A DNA stretch of 64,000 nt from Undibacterium pigrum (GTDB taxonomy: Bacteria > Pseudomonadota > Gammaproteobacteria > Burkholderiales > Burkholderiaceae_D): contig NZ_QJKB01000008.1 of assembly GCF_003201815.1 (NCBI RefSeq), positions 124,001 through 188,000 on the forward strand, read 5' to 3'. Under the pieces are notes generated by a model. That model was not told the DNA's origin. It ran no database searches and worked only from the letters and a program-made list of their open reading frames with translations. Below, in pieces: positions 1-8,047 of this stretch. The position numbers were made by a program, and so were the translations under genes. Position 1 is the first letter of the stretch. Every line of letters begins with the position of its first letter.

Positions 1-774
1 GTGTGACCAGTTGCGGCCATCAAATTTGTCCATGACGATGCCACGCCAGTAAAGCAAGGCTTTAGGTGGTACTGCCTGATCGAATTTGACACGAAAGGCG
101 ATTTCTTCGGATTGTGCCAGCTCACTGATATTGCCTGGCGACATGGAATTCGATAAACCGCTGCGTGCTGATTGTGCATCTCCTGGCAAACCCCATAACG
201 GTCCCTGTATGCGCGGGAAGAGCACAAAAGCAATAACAGTGAGCGGAATCGCCAACCCCAGTATGGTGGCGCCAAACTTGAGCCTTTGTTTTAATGGCGG
301 CACCACACCGGTATAGTGGAAAGATAACTGTGCCGTCAGCAATAAGCACAAGCCTGTCATGGTAAGTAGGGCTGCCAATATGGTTTGCTGGTAAAAGAAA
401 CTCGTTAGCAAGATAAAGAAGCCAAGGAAGATGACCACGAATAAATCGCGCTTTGCATGCATCTCCAGCAGTTTGCAAGTCAACAGCAAGACCAGCATGG
501 TAACGCCAGCTTCGCGTCCCAAAAAAGTTCTGTACGTCAGGTAGACGCATGCCATCATCAGGAAAGCTACAGGCAACAATAACTTTGCAGGCGGGAGGCG
601 GCGGCCACTCAAGGTTAGCCAGCCGCGCCAGGTAAGTAGCAAGGCACAGCATGCATTCACCCACCAGGTCACATGGTCGGCATGTGGCAAGAGGACGAAG
701 GCGCAGGCGAAGATCAGTAAAAGGGTATCAGACTTGTCACGAGACAGGATGGTACGGAATAGGGGAGTCTTCAT
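1..774 (-). CDS. TgpA-like transglutaminase (DUF3488/DUF4129), N-terminal part
   Basis: This gene runs off the left edge; only about the first 258 codons are here. The frame opens with MKTPLFRTILSRDKSDTLLL four bases after the stop of the DUF58 gene. Several hydrophobic segments suggest the multi-helix membrane N-terminus of the family. The stretch FPRIQGPLWGLPGDAQSARS followed by SMSPGNISELAQS is typical of the TgpA N-terminal DUF3488 region just before the periplasmic transglutaminase-like domain, which would lie outside the window. The gene is third in a MoxR, DUF58, TgpA order that is common in proteobacteria. The substrate is unknown. No frame problem is visible in the part present. Confidence 0.88.
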   Translation of the reverse strand, partial: MKTPLFRTILSRDKSDTLLLIFACAFVLLPHADHVTWWVNACCALLLTWRGWLTLSGRRLPPAKLLLPVAFLMMACVYLTYRTFLGREAGVTMLVLLLTCKLLEMHAKRDLFVVIFLGFFILLTSFFYQQTILAALLTMTGLCLLLTAQLSFHYTGVVPPLKQRLKFGATILGLAIPLTVIAFVLFPRIQGPLWGLPGDAQSARSGLSNSMSPGNISELAQSEEIAFRVKFDQAVPPKALLYWRGIVMDKFDGRNWSH

Positions 775-778
775 GTGC

Positions 779-1753
779 TCACCTGTCGTAAAGCGCTAAT
801 GCACGCAGGCAGGCATTGCAATGCTCGGGCCCATTTGCTGGTGGATATGTAGTGTGACCCAGACGGAAGCCAAACATCAGATCGCGCTGGTCTGCTTCCA
901 GTACCCAACTGGTCATACGTGAAAGTTTTAACTCTGTATCCATGTTGCCTGGCAGCGCAGAAAAATCGAGCATGACATCACTACCAGAACCACCGGCAAA
1001 TTGCTTGGTCACCAATTGACCTCCAAGCGCAGTATCGACTTTGGCAATCTGCTTCCATGCCAGATGTTTCATGGAGTCTCCTGCCTGATAGGCGCGCACG
1101 CCGGCAAAATCTTCATCACCGGCGTGTCCCTGCACCTCGGTTTTTTTACCCTGACCTGACATTGGCAAAGGTGGCGCATTGGTTTCTGGCTGGGGGTAGA
1201 CCAGCGCATGGGAGTCCGCCAGCCAGGTACTCCAGGCGCGCAGTAAACCCAGTGGATAACTGGTCTGCAAGCGTATCCTGGGAATGGCCTGTAATCCTCG
1301 GCTGATCGTGGGATAGCTGAGTTGTACTGCAACCCGGCTGTCAGCACCGATATCGACAAATTTTTCTGGATGACCCTTGTCGGCAAAACCTACACTGATG
1401 GCGTAACGCGGGTGCATGCGCCGGTTGATCAGGTAGACCGTGAACTCGGTTTCTTCACCGGCAAAAACGGCCCTGGCTGGTCCGGCCAATAAATGGAGAT
1501 AGGCCAGATTGCGAAAGGCATAAAACACATTGACCATGGCCACGCCTCCCAGCACATAAGTCAGGCCAAAACCAAGATTGAGGCTGTAGTTGGTCGCCCC
1601 CAAAAACATCAGCAATAACAGGACCACAAATACCAGGCCAGGTTTGCTGGGCAGGGTGAATACCCTTCGCTGGCTCAGAAAGACTTCGCCGCTTTCTGGT
1701 TTATGTTCCAGAAAAACGATCTTGCGCAGCTTTTGTTTAATCGATGTGAACAT
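779..1753 (-). CDS. DUF58 domain membrane protein of the MoxR operon
   Basis: A 324-residue protein with two hydrophobic helices at about residues 35-85, followed by a soluble part. The segment RAYQAGDSMKHLAWKQIAK near residue 220 is the characteristic DUF58 motif (GD, then W-K). The family has a von Willebrand-A-like fold and usually sits between a MoxR ATPase and a transglutaminase-like membrane protein, exactly as here: MoxR ends 33 bases upstream and the TgpA-like gene starts 4 bases downstream. It is probably a partner or substrate of the MoxR chaperone in envelope metabolism. The biochemical role is not established for this family. Confidence 0.88.
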   Translation of the reverse strand: MFTSIKQKLRKIVFLEHKPESGEVFLSQRRVFTLPSKPGLVFVVLLLLMFLGATNYSLNLGFGLTYVLGGVAMVNVFYAFRNLAYLHLLAGPARAVFAGEETEFTVYLINRRMHPRYAISVGFADKGHPEKFVDIGADSRVAVQLSYPTISRGLQAIPRIRLQTSYPLGLLRAWSTWLADSHALVYPQPETNAPPLPMSGQGKKTEVQGHAGDEDFAGVRAYQAGDSMKHLAWKQIAKVDTALGGQLVTKQFAGGSGSDVMLDFSALPGNMDTELKLSRMTSWVLEADQRDLMFGFRLGHTTYPPANGPEHCNACLRALALYDR

Positions 1754-1786
1754 GCCGTTAAATATTGTATTTTTTTGCAGGCAAGA

Positions 1787-2707
1787 TCAGACACTGACAC
1801 GCTTCATCAGTTGCGCCAGTAATTCACTACTGGCACTGACTTTGCCTGTCATGGATTTTAATGGACGCAGCCTGTGAGCAATGACCGGGATCAGGACTGC
1901 CTGTACGTCTTCTGGCAAGACATGATCACGACCCTCCATTGCAGCCCACGCACGTGCGGCCTGCAAGAGCGCGATAGAGGCACGCGGACTCATGCCTTCG
2001 GCAAACAAATCACCCTGACGTGTGGCATGGGCCAGTGATTGCACATAGTCGATCAGTGCGGGTGATGTATGGATTTTTTTTAATTCCTGCTGGGCTTCCA
2101 TCAATTCTTCTGCCTGCATAACGGCAGGCAGTTGCGCCAGCAGGCTACGCCTGTCTTCCCCCAGCAAGAGCGCACGCTCCGCCGCGGCATCAGGATAGCC
2201 CAGTGAAAGGCACATCAGGAAACGGTCAAGTTGCGATTCAGGCAAGGCAAAAGTACCCACCTGATGGGCTGGATTTTGTGTGGCAATGACAAAGAAAGGT
2301 TTGGGCAGATTGCGGGTTTGACCCTCTACCGAGACCTGCTTTTCTTCCATCGCTTCCAGCAAGGATGATTGTGTTTTTGGCGTGGCGCGGTTGATTTCAT
2401 CTGCCAGTAGTACCTGGGCAAAGACGGGGCCAGGGTGGAACACGAATTGCGACTTTTCCCTGTCAAAAATCGAAATGCCAACGACGTCAGCAGGCAATAA
2501 GTCACTGGTGAACTGCAGGCGGTTGAATTTCAGGCCAAGAGACGTTGCCAGCGCATGCGCGAGGGTAGTCTTGCCTACCCCTGGCAAATCTTCTATCAAC
2601 AGATGGCCGCCTGCCAGCAAACAAACCAGGGCCTGCCGGATTTGTAGCTCCTTGCCTATGATGACATTGTTGACCTGTTTGGCGACTTTATGTACTTTGG
2701 AAAACAT
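1787..2707 (-). CDS. MoxR-family AAA+ ATPase
   Basis: A 306-residue AAA+ ATPase. The Walker A motif GVGKTTLAHALA lies near residue 44 and the Walker B segment LLADEINRATPKTQSSLLEA near residue 100. A sensor-1 region (VIATQNPAH) and a C-terminal lid with SPRASIALLQAARAWA follow, all typical of MoxR. Family members act as chaperone-like ATPases that mature or insert cofactors into partner complexes; the DUF58 and TgpA-like proteins encoded next are the likely partners. It is the first gene of a three-gene minus-strand operon whose promoter should lie in 2708-2994, shared with the divergent deacetylase gene. Confidence 0.93.
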   Translation of the reverse strand: MFSKVHKVAKQVNNVIIGKELQIRQALVCLLAGGHLLIEDLPGVGKTTLAHALATSLGLKFNRLQFTSDLLPADVVGISIFDREKSQFVFHPGPVFAQVLLADEINRATPKTQSSLLEAMEEKQVSVEGQTRNLPKPFFVIATQNPAHQVGTFALPESQLDRFLMCLSLGYPDAAAERALLLGEDRRSLLAQLPAVMQAEELMEAQQELKKIHTSPALIDYVQSLAHATRQGDLFAEGMSPRASIALLQAARAWAAMEGRDHVLPEDVQAVLIPVIAHRLRPLKSMTGKVSASSELLAQLMKRVSV

Positions 2708-2994
2708 GTTTTCCCCTATTGATGAATGGTTGTGCTTGCCTGAAATCCGCTGGGCCTGGCGTCATACTTAAGCGCATTTGCCCGTGAATTGTCAAATTTC
2801 TGTACGGATAGTGTAAACGGAATTGTCAAAAACTGTTGCCCATGGTGAAAAGTTTCAGATAAACGGATTTGCAAAATCAGGCAAATAGGGTGAAACTGAT
2901 AAGAACACAGATAAGATAAACGGAACAATTCTCACAAACCCCGGGCTGGCATGAACGTGACTGGCCAGTTTTGTGACAGTTCTGGCACAGAGAC

Positions 2995-3933
2995 ATGACA
3001 ACTGCGTACTACACCCATGCTGACTGCAAACGCCATGAAATGGGATCATGGCATCCTGAATCACCAGACCGCCTGCAAGCTATTGATGATCAATTGATCG
3101 CCAGCCGTATCAGCACCTTGCTTGATTACCGCGAGGCGCCACAAGCCACTGAAGCGCATCTGGCGCGTGTCCATACTGCCGATGCGATTTACCGGATAAG
3201 AGAGAACTGTCCTTCGGAAAAGTCGGAATACAGCCATTTCCCGCTGGATGCCGATACTTCACTGAATGCCTATACCTGGCGCGCCTCTTTGCGTGCCGCA
3301 GGTGCGGCAGTTGCCGCGACCGATGCGGTACTCAATGGTGAAGTGGAAAATGCCTTTTGCTCCGTACGCCCGCCTGGTCACCATGCGACACCCAGCGAAG
3401 CCATGGGCTTTTGCATGTTCAATAACGTCGCCGTGGCCGCCAAACATGCGCTGGAAGTGCGCGGTTTGCGGCGCATTGCCATCGTCGATTTTGATGTTCA
3501 CCACGGCAACGGTACCGAAGAAGCCTTTCGCAATGATGAGCGGGTACTCATGGTCAGTTTTTTCCAGCACCCTTATTATCCCTATACCGGTACTGAGCAT
3601 CCGGCCAGCAATATGGTGAATATCCCTGTGCCTGCACACAGCTATGGTGACGTTGTGCGCCAGTTGATTACCGAGCAGTGGTTACCGGCCTTGCGCAAAT
3701 TTGAACCAGAAATGATCTTCATCTCTGCCGGTTTTGATGCCCATCGTGAAGATGATATGGGACAGATGGGTCTGGTCGAAGCCGACTATGCCTGGATCAC
3801 CAAAGAAATCATGCAGATAGCTGAGGAGTTTTCCAATAAGCGCATCGTCAGTTGCCTCGAAGGCGGGTATAACCTGTCTGCGCTGGCAAGGAGTGTGGTG
3901 GCTCACCTCAAAGTTCTGGCTGATCTGGACTGA
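2995..3933 (+). CDS. Histone deacetylase-like zinc amidohydrolase
   Basis: A 312-residue member of the arginase/deacetylase superfamily, close to bacterial class II HDAC-like amidohydrolases and acetylpolyamine deacetylases. The active-site histidine pair is at residues 129-130 in RPPGHHA. Zinc ligands are visible as D167 and H169 in DFDVHHGNGT and D248 in SAGFDAH, and the glycine-tyrosine loop is in LEGGYNL. It should remove acetyl groups from an amine-containing substrate in the cytoplasm; the natural substrate cannot be read from sequence. The acetyltransferase gene that starts four bases after its stop suggests a paired acetylation/deacetylation function, which is an inference. Confidence 0.92.
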   Translation: MTTAYYTHADCKRHEMGSWHPESPDRLQAIDDQLIASRISTLLDYREAPQATEAHLARVHTADAIYRIRENCPSEKSEYSHFPLDADTSLNAYTWRASLRAAGAAVAATDAVLNGEVENAFCSVRPPGHHATPSEAMGFCMFNNVAVAAKHALEVRGLRRIAIVDFDVHHGNGTEEAFRNDERVLMVSFFQHPYYPYTGTEHPASNMVNIPVPAHSYGDVVRQLITEQWLPALRKFEPEMIFISAGFDAHREDDMGQMGLVEADYAWITKEIMQIAEEFSNKRIVSCLEGGYNLSALARSVVAHLKVLADLD

Positions 3934-3936
3934 CGC

Positions 3937-4491
3937 ATGATAGCTTACAGTAGTCTCAGCCCCTTGAAGACGGAGCGTCTCTTGTTGCGCAAGCTGGAGC
4001 GTAGCGACATCGACGCTGCCGCCATTATTCATGGCGATCCCGCCACCAATATCCATAATCCCAGCGGCCCCAGATCGCGAGAGGCCACCCAACTCTTGCT
4101 GGATGACTGGGCAGGTGCCTGGGATCGCCAGCCTGTCGGTTACTGGACCGTTTGCACTATAGACGAACCACATCAGGTGCTGGGCTTCGGTGGCATCATG
4201 CACAAGCAGATTGGTGACTTCAGTGGCTTGAACATGTATTTCCGCTTTGCTGCCCATACCTGGGGCAAGGGTTATGCGACGGAAATGGCCAGGGCTGCCT
4301 TGCATGCCGCCTTTGTCGCGCTGGCAGAAGACGCAGTGTATGGCCTGGTCAGACCTGCCAACCTTCCCTCGCGCCGCACCCTGGAAAAAATTGGCATGCA
4401 GCTTTATTCCAAAGTTGACGATGTGCCGGGTGAAGCTGCCAGCCTGATTTATCGCATCACCCGCGCAGAGTACCTGGACCAGCAGAACTGA
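3937..4491 (+). CDS. GNAT acetyltransferase (RimJ/RimL type)
   Basis: A 184-residue GNAT-fold N-acetyltransferase. The opening LKTERLLLRKLERSDID is the usual beta1-alpha1 start of the RimJ/RimL branch. The acetyl-CoA site is represented by the AAHTWGKGYATEMARAALHA segment, followed by the VRPANLPSRRTLEKIGMQL region that closes such domains. It lies three bases behind the deacetylase gene and is surely co-transcribed with it. RimJ/RimL relatives modify protein N-termini, amino acids or small molecules, so the acceptor is not predictable. Confidence 0.9.
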   Translation: MIAYSSLSPLKTERLLLRKLERSDIDAAAIIHGDPATNIHNPSGPRSREATQLLLDDWAGAWDRQPVGYWTVCTIDEPHQVLGFGGIMHKQIGDFSGLNMYFRFAAHTWGKGYATEMARAALHAAFVALAEDAVYGLVRPANLPSRRTLEKIGMQLYSKVDDVPGEAASLIYRITRAEYLDQQN

Positions 4492-4512
4492 CCTTCATCA
4501 CAGGACATGAAT

Positions 4513-5022
4513 ATGAAAAAAGCACTGGCCACACTATTGGCTCTACTGGCGATGCAAACGACTCTGGTTCATGCGGCAGACGACACTGCAAGCCTCACCG
4601 CCAAAGTCGCCCAGTTCATCGATGAATGGCATGACGATGCTGCCCATGCGAGGCTGCAATACTTCGACAAAATGGCAAAAGACGGCGTCTACATAGGCAC
4701 TGACAAGACTGAACGCTGGACCAGGGATGAATTCAAAGCCTGGGCCAAACGCTTTTTCGAACGCCCGTCTGCCTGGGCCTTCAAGTCGTTTAACCGCCAT
4801 ATCAGCATGTCAGAAGACCGTAAATTCATCTGGTTTGATGAGCAATTACAAACCCAGATGGGTATCTGTCAGGCGACCGGTGTGATAGAGCAAACCGCCA
4901 AAGGTTTTGAAATCAGGCATTACCAGCTGTCATTAACCGTGCCGAATGATTTAACAGACTATCTGGCAGCAGGAGTGAAAAAGCTGGAAGAAAAGCAGGC
5001 AGGGCAAACGCCAAAGAAATAA
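4513..5022 (+). CDS. Secreted NTF2-like (SnoaL-fold) protein
   Basis: About 169 residues with a clear signal peptide (MKKALATLLALLAMQTTLVHA, cut near AAD). I prefer the ATG at 4513 over the one at 4507 because AGGA at 4502-4505 then has a 7-base spacing. The mature part has the pattern of small NTF2/SnoaL-fold domains: a helical start with a DG.Y.GTD strand, then the RDEFKAWAKRFFERP helix and a beta-rich end (ISMSEDRKFIWFDEQL). Such periplasmic domains bind small ligands or act as enzymes, but no catalytic set is evident. It is the last gene of the deacetylase operon. Confidence 0.75.
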   Translation: MKKALATLLALLAMQTTLVHAADDTASLTAKVAQFIDEWHDDAAHARLQYFDKMAKDGVYIGTDKTERWTRDEFKAWAKRFFERPSAWAFKSFNRHISMSEDRKFIWFDEQLQTQMGICQATGVIEQTAKGFEIRHYQLSLTVPNDLTDYLAAGVKKLEEKQAGQTPKK

Positions 5023-5232
5023 TGTCATCCAAAACCTTGATGATGACTAAGTAGCAAGCAAGGTATCAAGTGGGCCATGCTTTCAAGCAGATAAGTTTGC
5101 AAAATAGACCATCAGATAGCAAGAAATAGCCCGCAAATTACCTTGTTTTAAGACGAATAAGGCAAAATCCGGCGCAAGCAGGGCAGAGTTCCGTACAATA
5201 TCGCTTTGTTTTTGCTAAAAAGAAGAATAAGC

Positions 5233-6165
5233 ATGTCCATACAATGGTTCCCCGGCCACATGAACGCCGCCCGCAAGAAGGCGGCGGAAACCATGGAAAA
5301 CACCGATCTGGTGATAGAAGTGCAGGATGCCCGCATTCCTCAAGCCTCTTGCAACCCCATGGTTGAGTCGCTGCGCACCTTCCGCCAACGTCCTTGTTTG
5401 AAGATCTTGAACAAGGCTGATCTGGCCGACCCCAATGCCACCAAGGCCTGGCTGGATTTTTATAATGCCCAAAAAGGCGTGTTCGCTGTCGCCCTGAGCT
5501 GCAAAAAGCCATCTGATGTTGCCAAAGTGCCGGGCCTTGCCCTGAAGCTGGCACCACATCGCGGCGTGCCGACCAAGCCTTTGCGCATGATGATCATGGG
5601 CATACCCAATGTCGGTAAATCGACCTTGATGAATGCCTTGCTCAAAAAACGTGTCGCCAATGTCGGTGATGAACCGGCTGTGACCAAGACCCAGCAGCGC
5701 CTGTACCTCGGCAAGAACATGATCTTGACCGATACACCCGGCATGCTCTGGCCCAAGATAGAACATCCTACTGACGGCCTGATGCTGGCAGCCAGCCATG
5801 CTGTCGGCGTGAACGCGCTGATCGAGGAAGAAATCGCAACCTTCCTGGCTGAGCAATTGCTGATTCATTATCCAAAGTTCATCACAGCGCGCTATGGCTT
5901 TCCAGTCGAAGGCATCGATGCAGTCTCCGTTATTGAAGGCGTAGCCAAAAAACGTGGCTACAAGCTCAAAGGTGGTGACTGGGATTATGAAAAAGCCTCT
6001 CACACCCTGTTGCTCGATTACCGCAGCGGTGCCTTGGGACGCGTCAGCCTGGAAACCCCGGCCAGCCGCGAGCATTTGCTGGCAACCTATGTGCCGCCAG
6101 TCTTGCTGGGGCAGGGCAAGAGTGTACAGACTGGCATGGAGCCAGAAGCGGAAGACGCAGAATGA
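5233..6165 (+). CDS. ylqF: Ribosome biogenesis GTPase YlqF/RbgA
   Basis: A circularly permuted GTPase of about 310 residues. It starts at the ATG at 5233 (MSIQWFPGHMNAARKKAAET), the conserved N-terminus of the family; the in-frame ATG at 5206 would add nine non-conserved residues. The permuted order is visible: the G4 motif NKAD (residues about 63-66) comes before the G1 P-loop GIPNVGKSTLMN (about 122) and the G3 motif DTPG (about 167). RbgA-type proteins assist late assembly of the large ribosomal subunit. The stop overlaps the start of the enoyl-CoA hydratase gene by four bases (ATGA). Confidence 0.93.
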   Translation: MSIQWFPGHMNAARKKAAETMENTDLVIEVQDARIPQASCNPMVESLRTFRQRPCLKILNKADLADPNATKAWLDFYNAQKGVFAVALSCKKPSDVAKVPGLALKLAPHRGVPTKPLRMMIMGIPNVGKSTLMNALLKKRVANVGDEPAVTKTQQRLYLGKNMILTDTPGMLWPKIEHPTDGLMLAASHAVGVNALIEEEIATFLAEQLLIHYPKFITARYGFPVEGIDAVSVIEGVAKKRGYKLKGGDWDYEKASHTLLLDYRSGALGRVSLETPASREHLLATYVPPVLLGQGKSVQTGMEPEAEDAE

Positions 6166-6947
6166 GTGTCGCAGCAGAAGCACCGTTTGTATTGCGCAGC
6201 GATGCAGCAGGTGTCACCACACTGACACTGAATCGTGGCGAACGCTTCAACCCTTTGTCAGAAGAAATGCTGGCTGCCTTGCAGGCTGAGTTCAAGGCCA
6301 TCGCGCTTGATGATAGTGTGCGGGTCGTTGTGCTGGCTGCTGCTGGCAAGGCATTTTGTGCTGGCCATGACCTGAAACAAATGCAGGCAAATGCTTCGGA
6401 AGCCTATTACAAGAGCCTGTTCCAGCAATGCAGCAAGCTCATGCTGGCTATCCAGAAGCTGCCTCAGCCTGTCATCGCCCGTGTGCAAGGCTTGACCACT
6501 GCAGCCGGTTGCCAGTTGGTGGCCATGTGCGATCTGGCTGTTGCCAGTGATAATGCCAGCTTTGCAGTGTCAGGCGTCAACGTAGGCCTGTTTTGCTCCA
6601 CGCCTGCGGTCGCCTTGTCGCGCAATATCTCGCGCAAGCAAGCCATGGAAATGCTGCTGACGGGTGACTTCATTGATGCTCATACCGCCATGCAGCGTGG
6701 CTTGATCAATCGTGTCGTCAGCCTCGAACAACTCGATACCTGTGTCGCAGAACTGGCGGCCAGCATCATCGCCAAACCTGCTGTGGCGATCAGCATGGGC
6801 AAGCAATTATTCTATAAACAGCTGGAAATGGGTGTGGACGCGGCGTATCAACTGGCCGGACAAACCATGGCCTGCAATATGCTGGATGCGTCGGCGCAAG
6901 AAGGTGTACAGGCTTTTCTGGAAAAACGCAGACCTGACTGGTCTTGA
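6162..6947 (+). CDS. Enoyl-CoA hydratase/isomerase family protein
   Basis: A 261-residue crotonase-fold protein. The oxyanion-hole region AGKAFCAGHDLKQM (about residues 60-73) and the segment AAGCQLVAMCDLAVASDNASF (about residues 110-130) are typical. At the first catalytic glutamate position of classical hydratases the sequence reads AAGCQLVAMCD with no Glu, as in ECHDC3-like members, so hydratase activity is uncertain and an auxiliary role in fatty-acid metabolism is possible. Its start overlaps the ylqF stop, implying coupled translation. Confidence 0.88.
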   Translation: MSVAAEAPFVLRSDAAGVTTLTLNRGERFNPLSEEMLAALQAEFKAIALDDSVRVVVLAAAGKAFCAGHDLKQMQANASEAYYKSLFQQCSKLMLAIQKLPQPVIARVQGLTTAAGCQLVAMCDLAVASDNASFAVSGVNVGLFCSTPAVALSRNISRKQAMEMLLTGDFIDAHTAMQRGLINRVVSLEQLDTCVAELAASIIAKPAVAISMGKQLFYKQLEMGVDAAYQLAGQTMACNMLDASAQEGVQAFLEKRRPDWS

Positions 6948-6955
6948 TATCGTTC

Positions 6956-7393
6956 TTATTGTTCAGGCTCAGGATCTTTGGTCCTGAGATGGTCGGCAAT
7001 GACCGCACCGAGTGAACACCAGACACCAGCGACAAAGCAGGTGTACAAGACGGTATAAGTATTTGGCAACTGGGCAGGGTTATCGCTATAGGCGAAACTG
7101 GCATAGCAGTACACCAGTGCTGTCGTTGCTATGCCCAGCAAATACCCATGCATCATTGGCGATTTCTCTGCCAGATATCCCACCAGCAAACCTGGCACCA
7201 CATATTGAGCAAGACCAAAGATTGCCATGAATAGCTGGTTTCCCCATAAGCCAGTATCTGTATTCACCAGAGTTGGAGGTGCCATGGATGCTTTGAGCAC
7301 CGCAATAAACACGAAATACAGCACCCCATACACGACAGTCGACAGGGCGATTGCTTCGGTGTTGGGTTTGGAAATAAAAGGGTGGAATGCCAT
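6956..7393 (-). CDS. Small four-helix membrane protein, unknown function
   Basis: A 145-residue protein with about four hydrophobic helices (residues 17-37, 50-72, 80-103 and 115-132) and short loops. It ends nine bases after the convergent hydratase gene. It resembles generic TIGR04086/DUF-type integral membrane proteins in shape, but I recognise no diagnostic motif. It appears to be a single-gene unit with its promoter just upstream of 7393. Confidence 0.65.
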   Translation of the reverse strand: MAFHPFISKPNTEAIALSTVVYGVLYFVFIAVLKASMAPPTLVNTDTGLWGNQLFMAIFGLAQYVVPGLLVGYLAEKSPMMHGYLLGIATTALVYCYASFAYSDNPAQLPNTYTVLYTCFVAGVWCSLGAVIADHLRTKDPEPEQ

Positions 7394-7517
7394 AGGGGCA
7401 AGATTATACTCTTAGCTGCTAAAGAATTGGGCACAATTGAGTGGGTTTTGTGGCATTCTTTAATCGTGCAGTTTGCTACCGTTGGGATGCAATTTCAGGG
7501 GCAATCTTCGTAACGTC

Positions 7518-7542
7518 ATTCCTGCGTGCTTCTAGCAGGAAT
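7518..7542. repeat. ATTCC hairpin (dRS3-like extragenic repeat), copy 1
   Basis: A perfect 8-bp inverted repeat, ATTCCTGC and GCAGGAAT, encloses the 9-base loop GTGCTTCTA. It is embedded in GTCATTCC...GGAATCCA, the general form of the dRS3-type repeats known from Neisseria and other proteobacteria. A second copy with changed but still complementary arms lies at 51608-51632. In both places it sits about 100 bases from the larger structured repeat. Confidence 0.75.
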
Positions 7543-7650
7543 CCACCGGGCTGGCGCTCCAGCGACGTTCATGGCACATTGGCAGGTAAACTAATTTCAG
7601 ATTCAATTTTTTGTGTATCTGATTTTTAAGTGCCTGCACACGTATTTTAA

Positions 7651-7985
7651 GATTGCCGGCCGGTGGTAGACCGGCGGCTACCCACCTTTTTGTCTCGCCA
7701 AAAAAGGTGGGCCAAAAAGGCGACCCAGGCGTAGCCGCCCCTACGGGGTTCCCGTTTGTGCAGTACAAAAAATGGGAAGGCCCGAAACTCGCTACGCTCA
7801 AACAGCGGTCCTTCTTAATCCATTTTCTGTACTGCACAAACGGCGTCTACGCATGGGAACTGCTGAAGGTCAAAAGCAACCCCAACGTCAAAAGCAACCC
7901 CAACGTCAAAAGCAACCCCAACGTCAAAAGCAACCCCAACGTCAAAAGCAACCCCAACGTCAAAAGCAGCCTCGACGTCACTTAG
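7651..7985. repeat. Structured dispersed repeat, copy 1 (four hairpins)
   Basis: On the plus strand four hairpins can be drawn in order. The first is 7659-7675, with six pairs around loop GGTAG. The second is 7681-7711, with about 12 pairs around loop TCTCGC. The third is CCCC-TAC-GGGG at 7738-7748. The fourth is a long stem pairing 7752-7775 with 7820-7843, 23 of 24 positions. The stretch 7776-7819 inside the long stem contains the AAACTCGCTACGCTCAAAC core. The element ends in a tandem repeat. An inverted, diverged copy lies at 51240-51520 with the same loops but different, compensating stem bases. The open reading frames through it (for example 7653-7985) look fortuitous. Confidence 0.85.
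7869..7976. repeat. 18-bp tandem repeat (five perfect units plus one degenerate)
   Basis: The unit GTCAAAAGCAACCCCAAC starts at 7869, 7887, 7905, 7923 and 7941 without change. A sixth, altered unit (GTCAAAAGCAGCCTCGAC) fills 7959-7976. It continues directly from the structured repeat. At the corresponding place in the second copy (51265-51297) there is only a short 12-bp-like repeat. Unit number is probably variable between strains. Confidence 0.93.
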
Positions 7986-8047
7986 ACCTTGGGCATATTT
8001 GTTGGATTTGTAGTCAACGGGAGTTTCTAACCCCCAAGATGCCAAAC

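Noticed and set aside
122..664. 180-residue minus-strand reading frame
   Set aside because: It is an out-of-frame shadow of the TgpA-like gene, whose true frame opens at 774 and has clear family motifs.
7869..7976. Possible CRISPR array
   Set aside because: The 18-bp units are directly contiguous with no spacers and no cas genes are near.
7653..7985. Reading frame through the structured repeat with VKSNPN repeats
   Set aside because: There is no ribosome-binding site, and the second copy preserves stems rather than the protein sequence.
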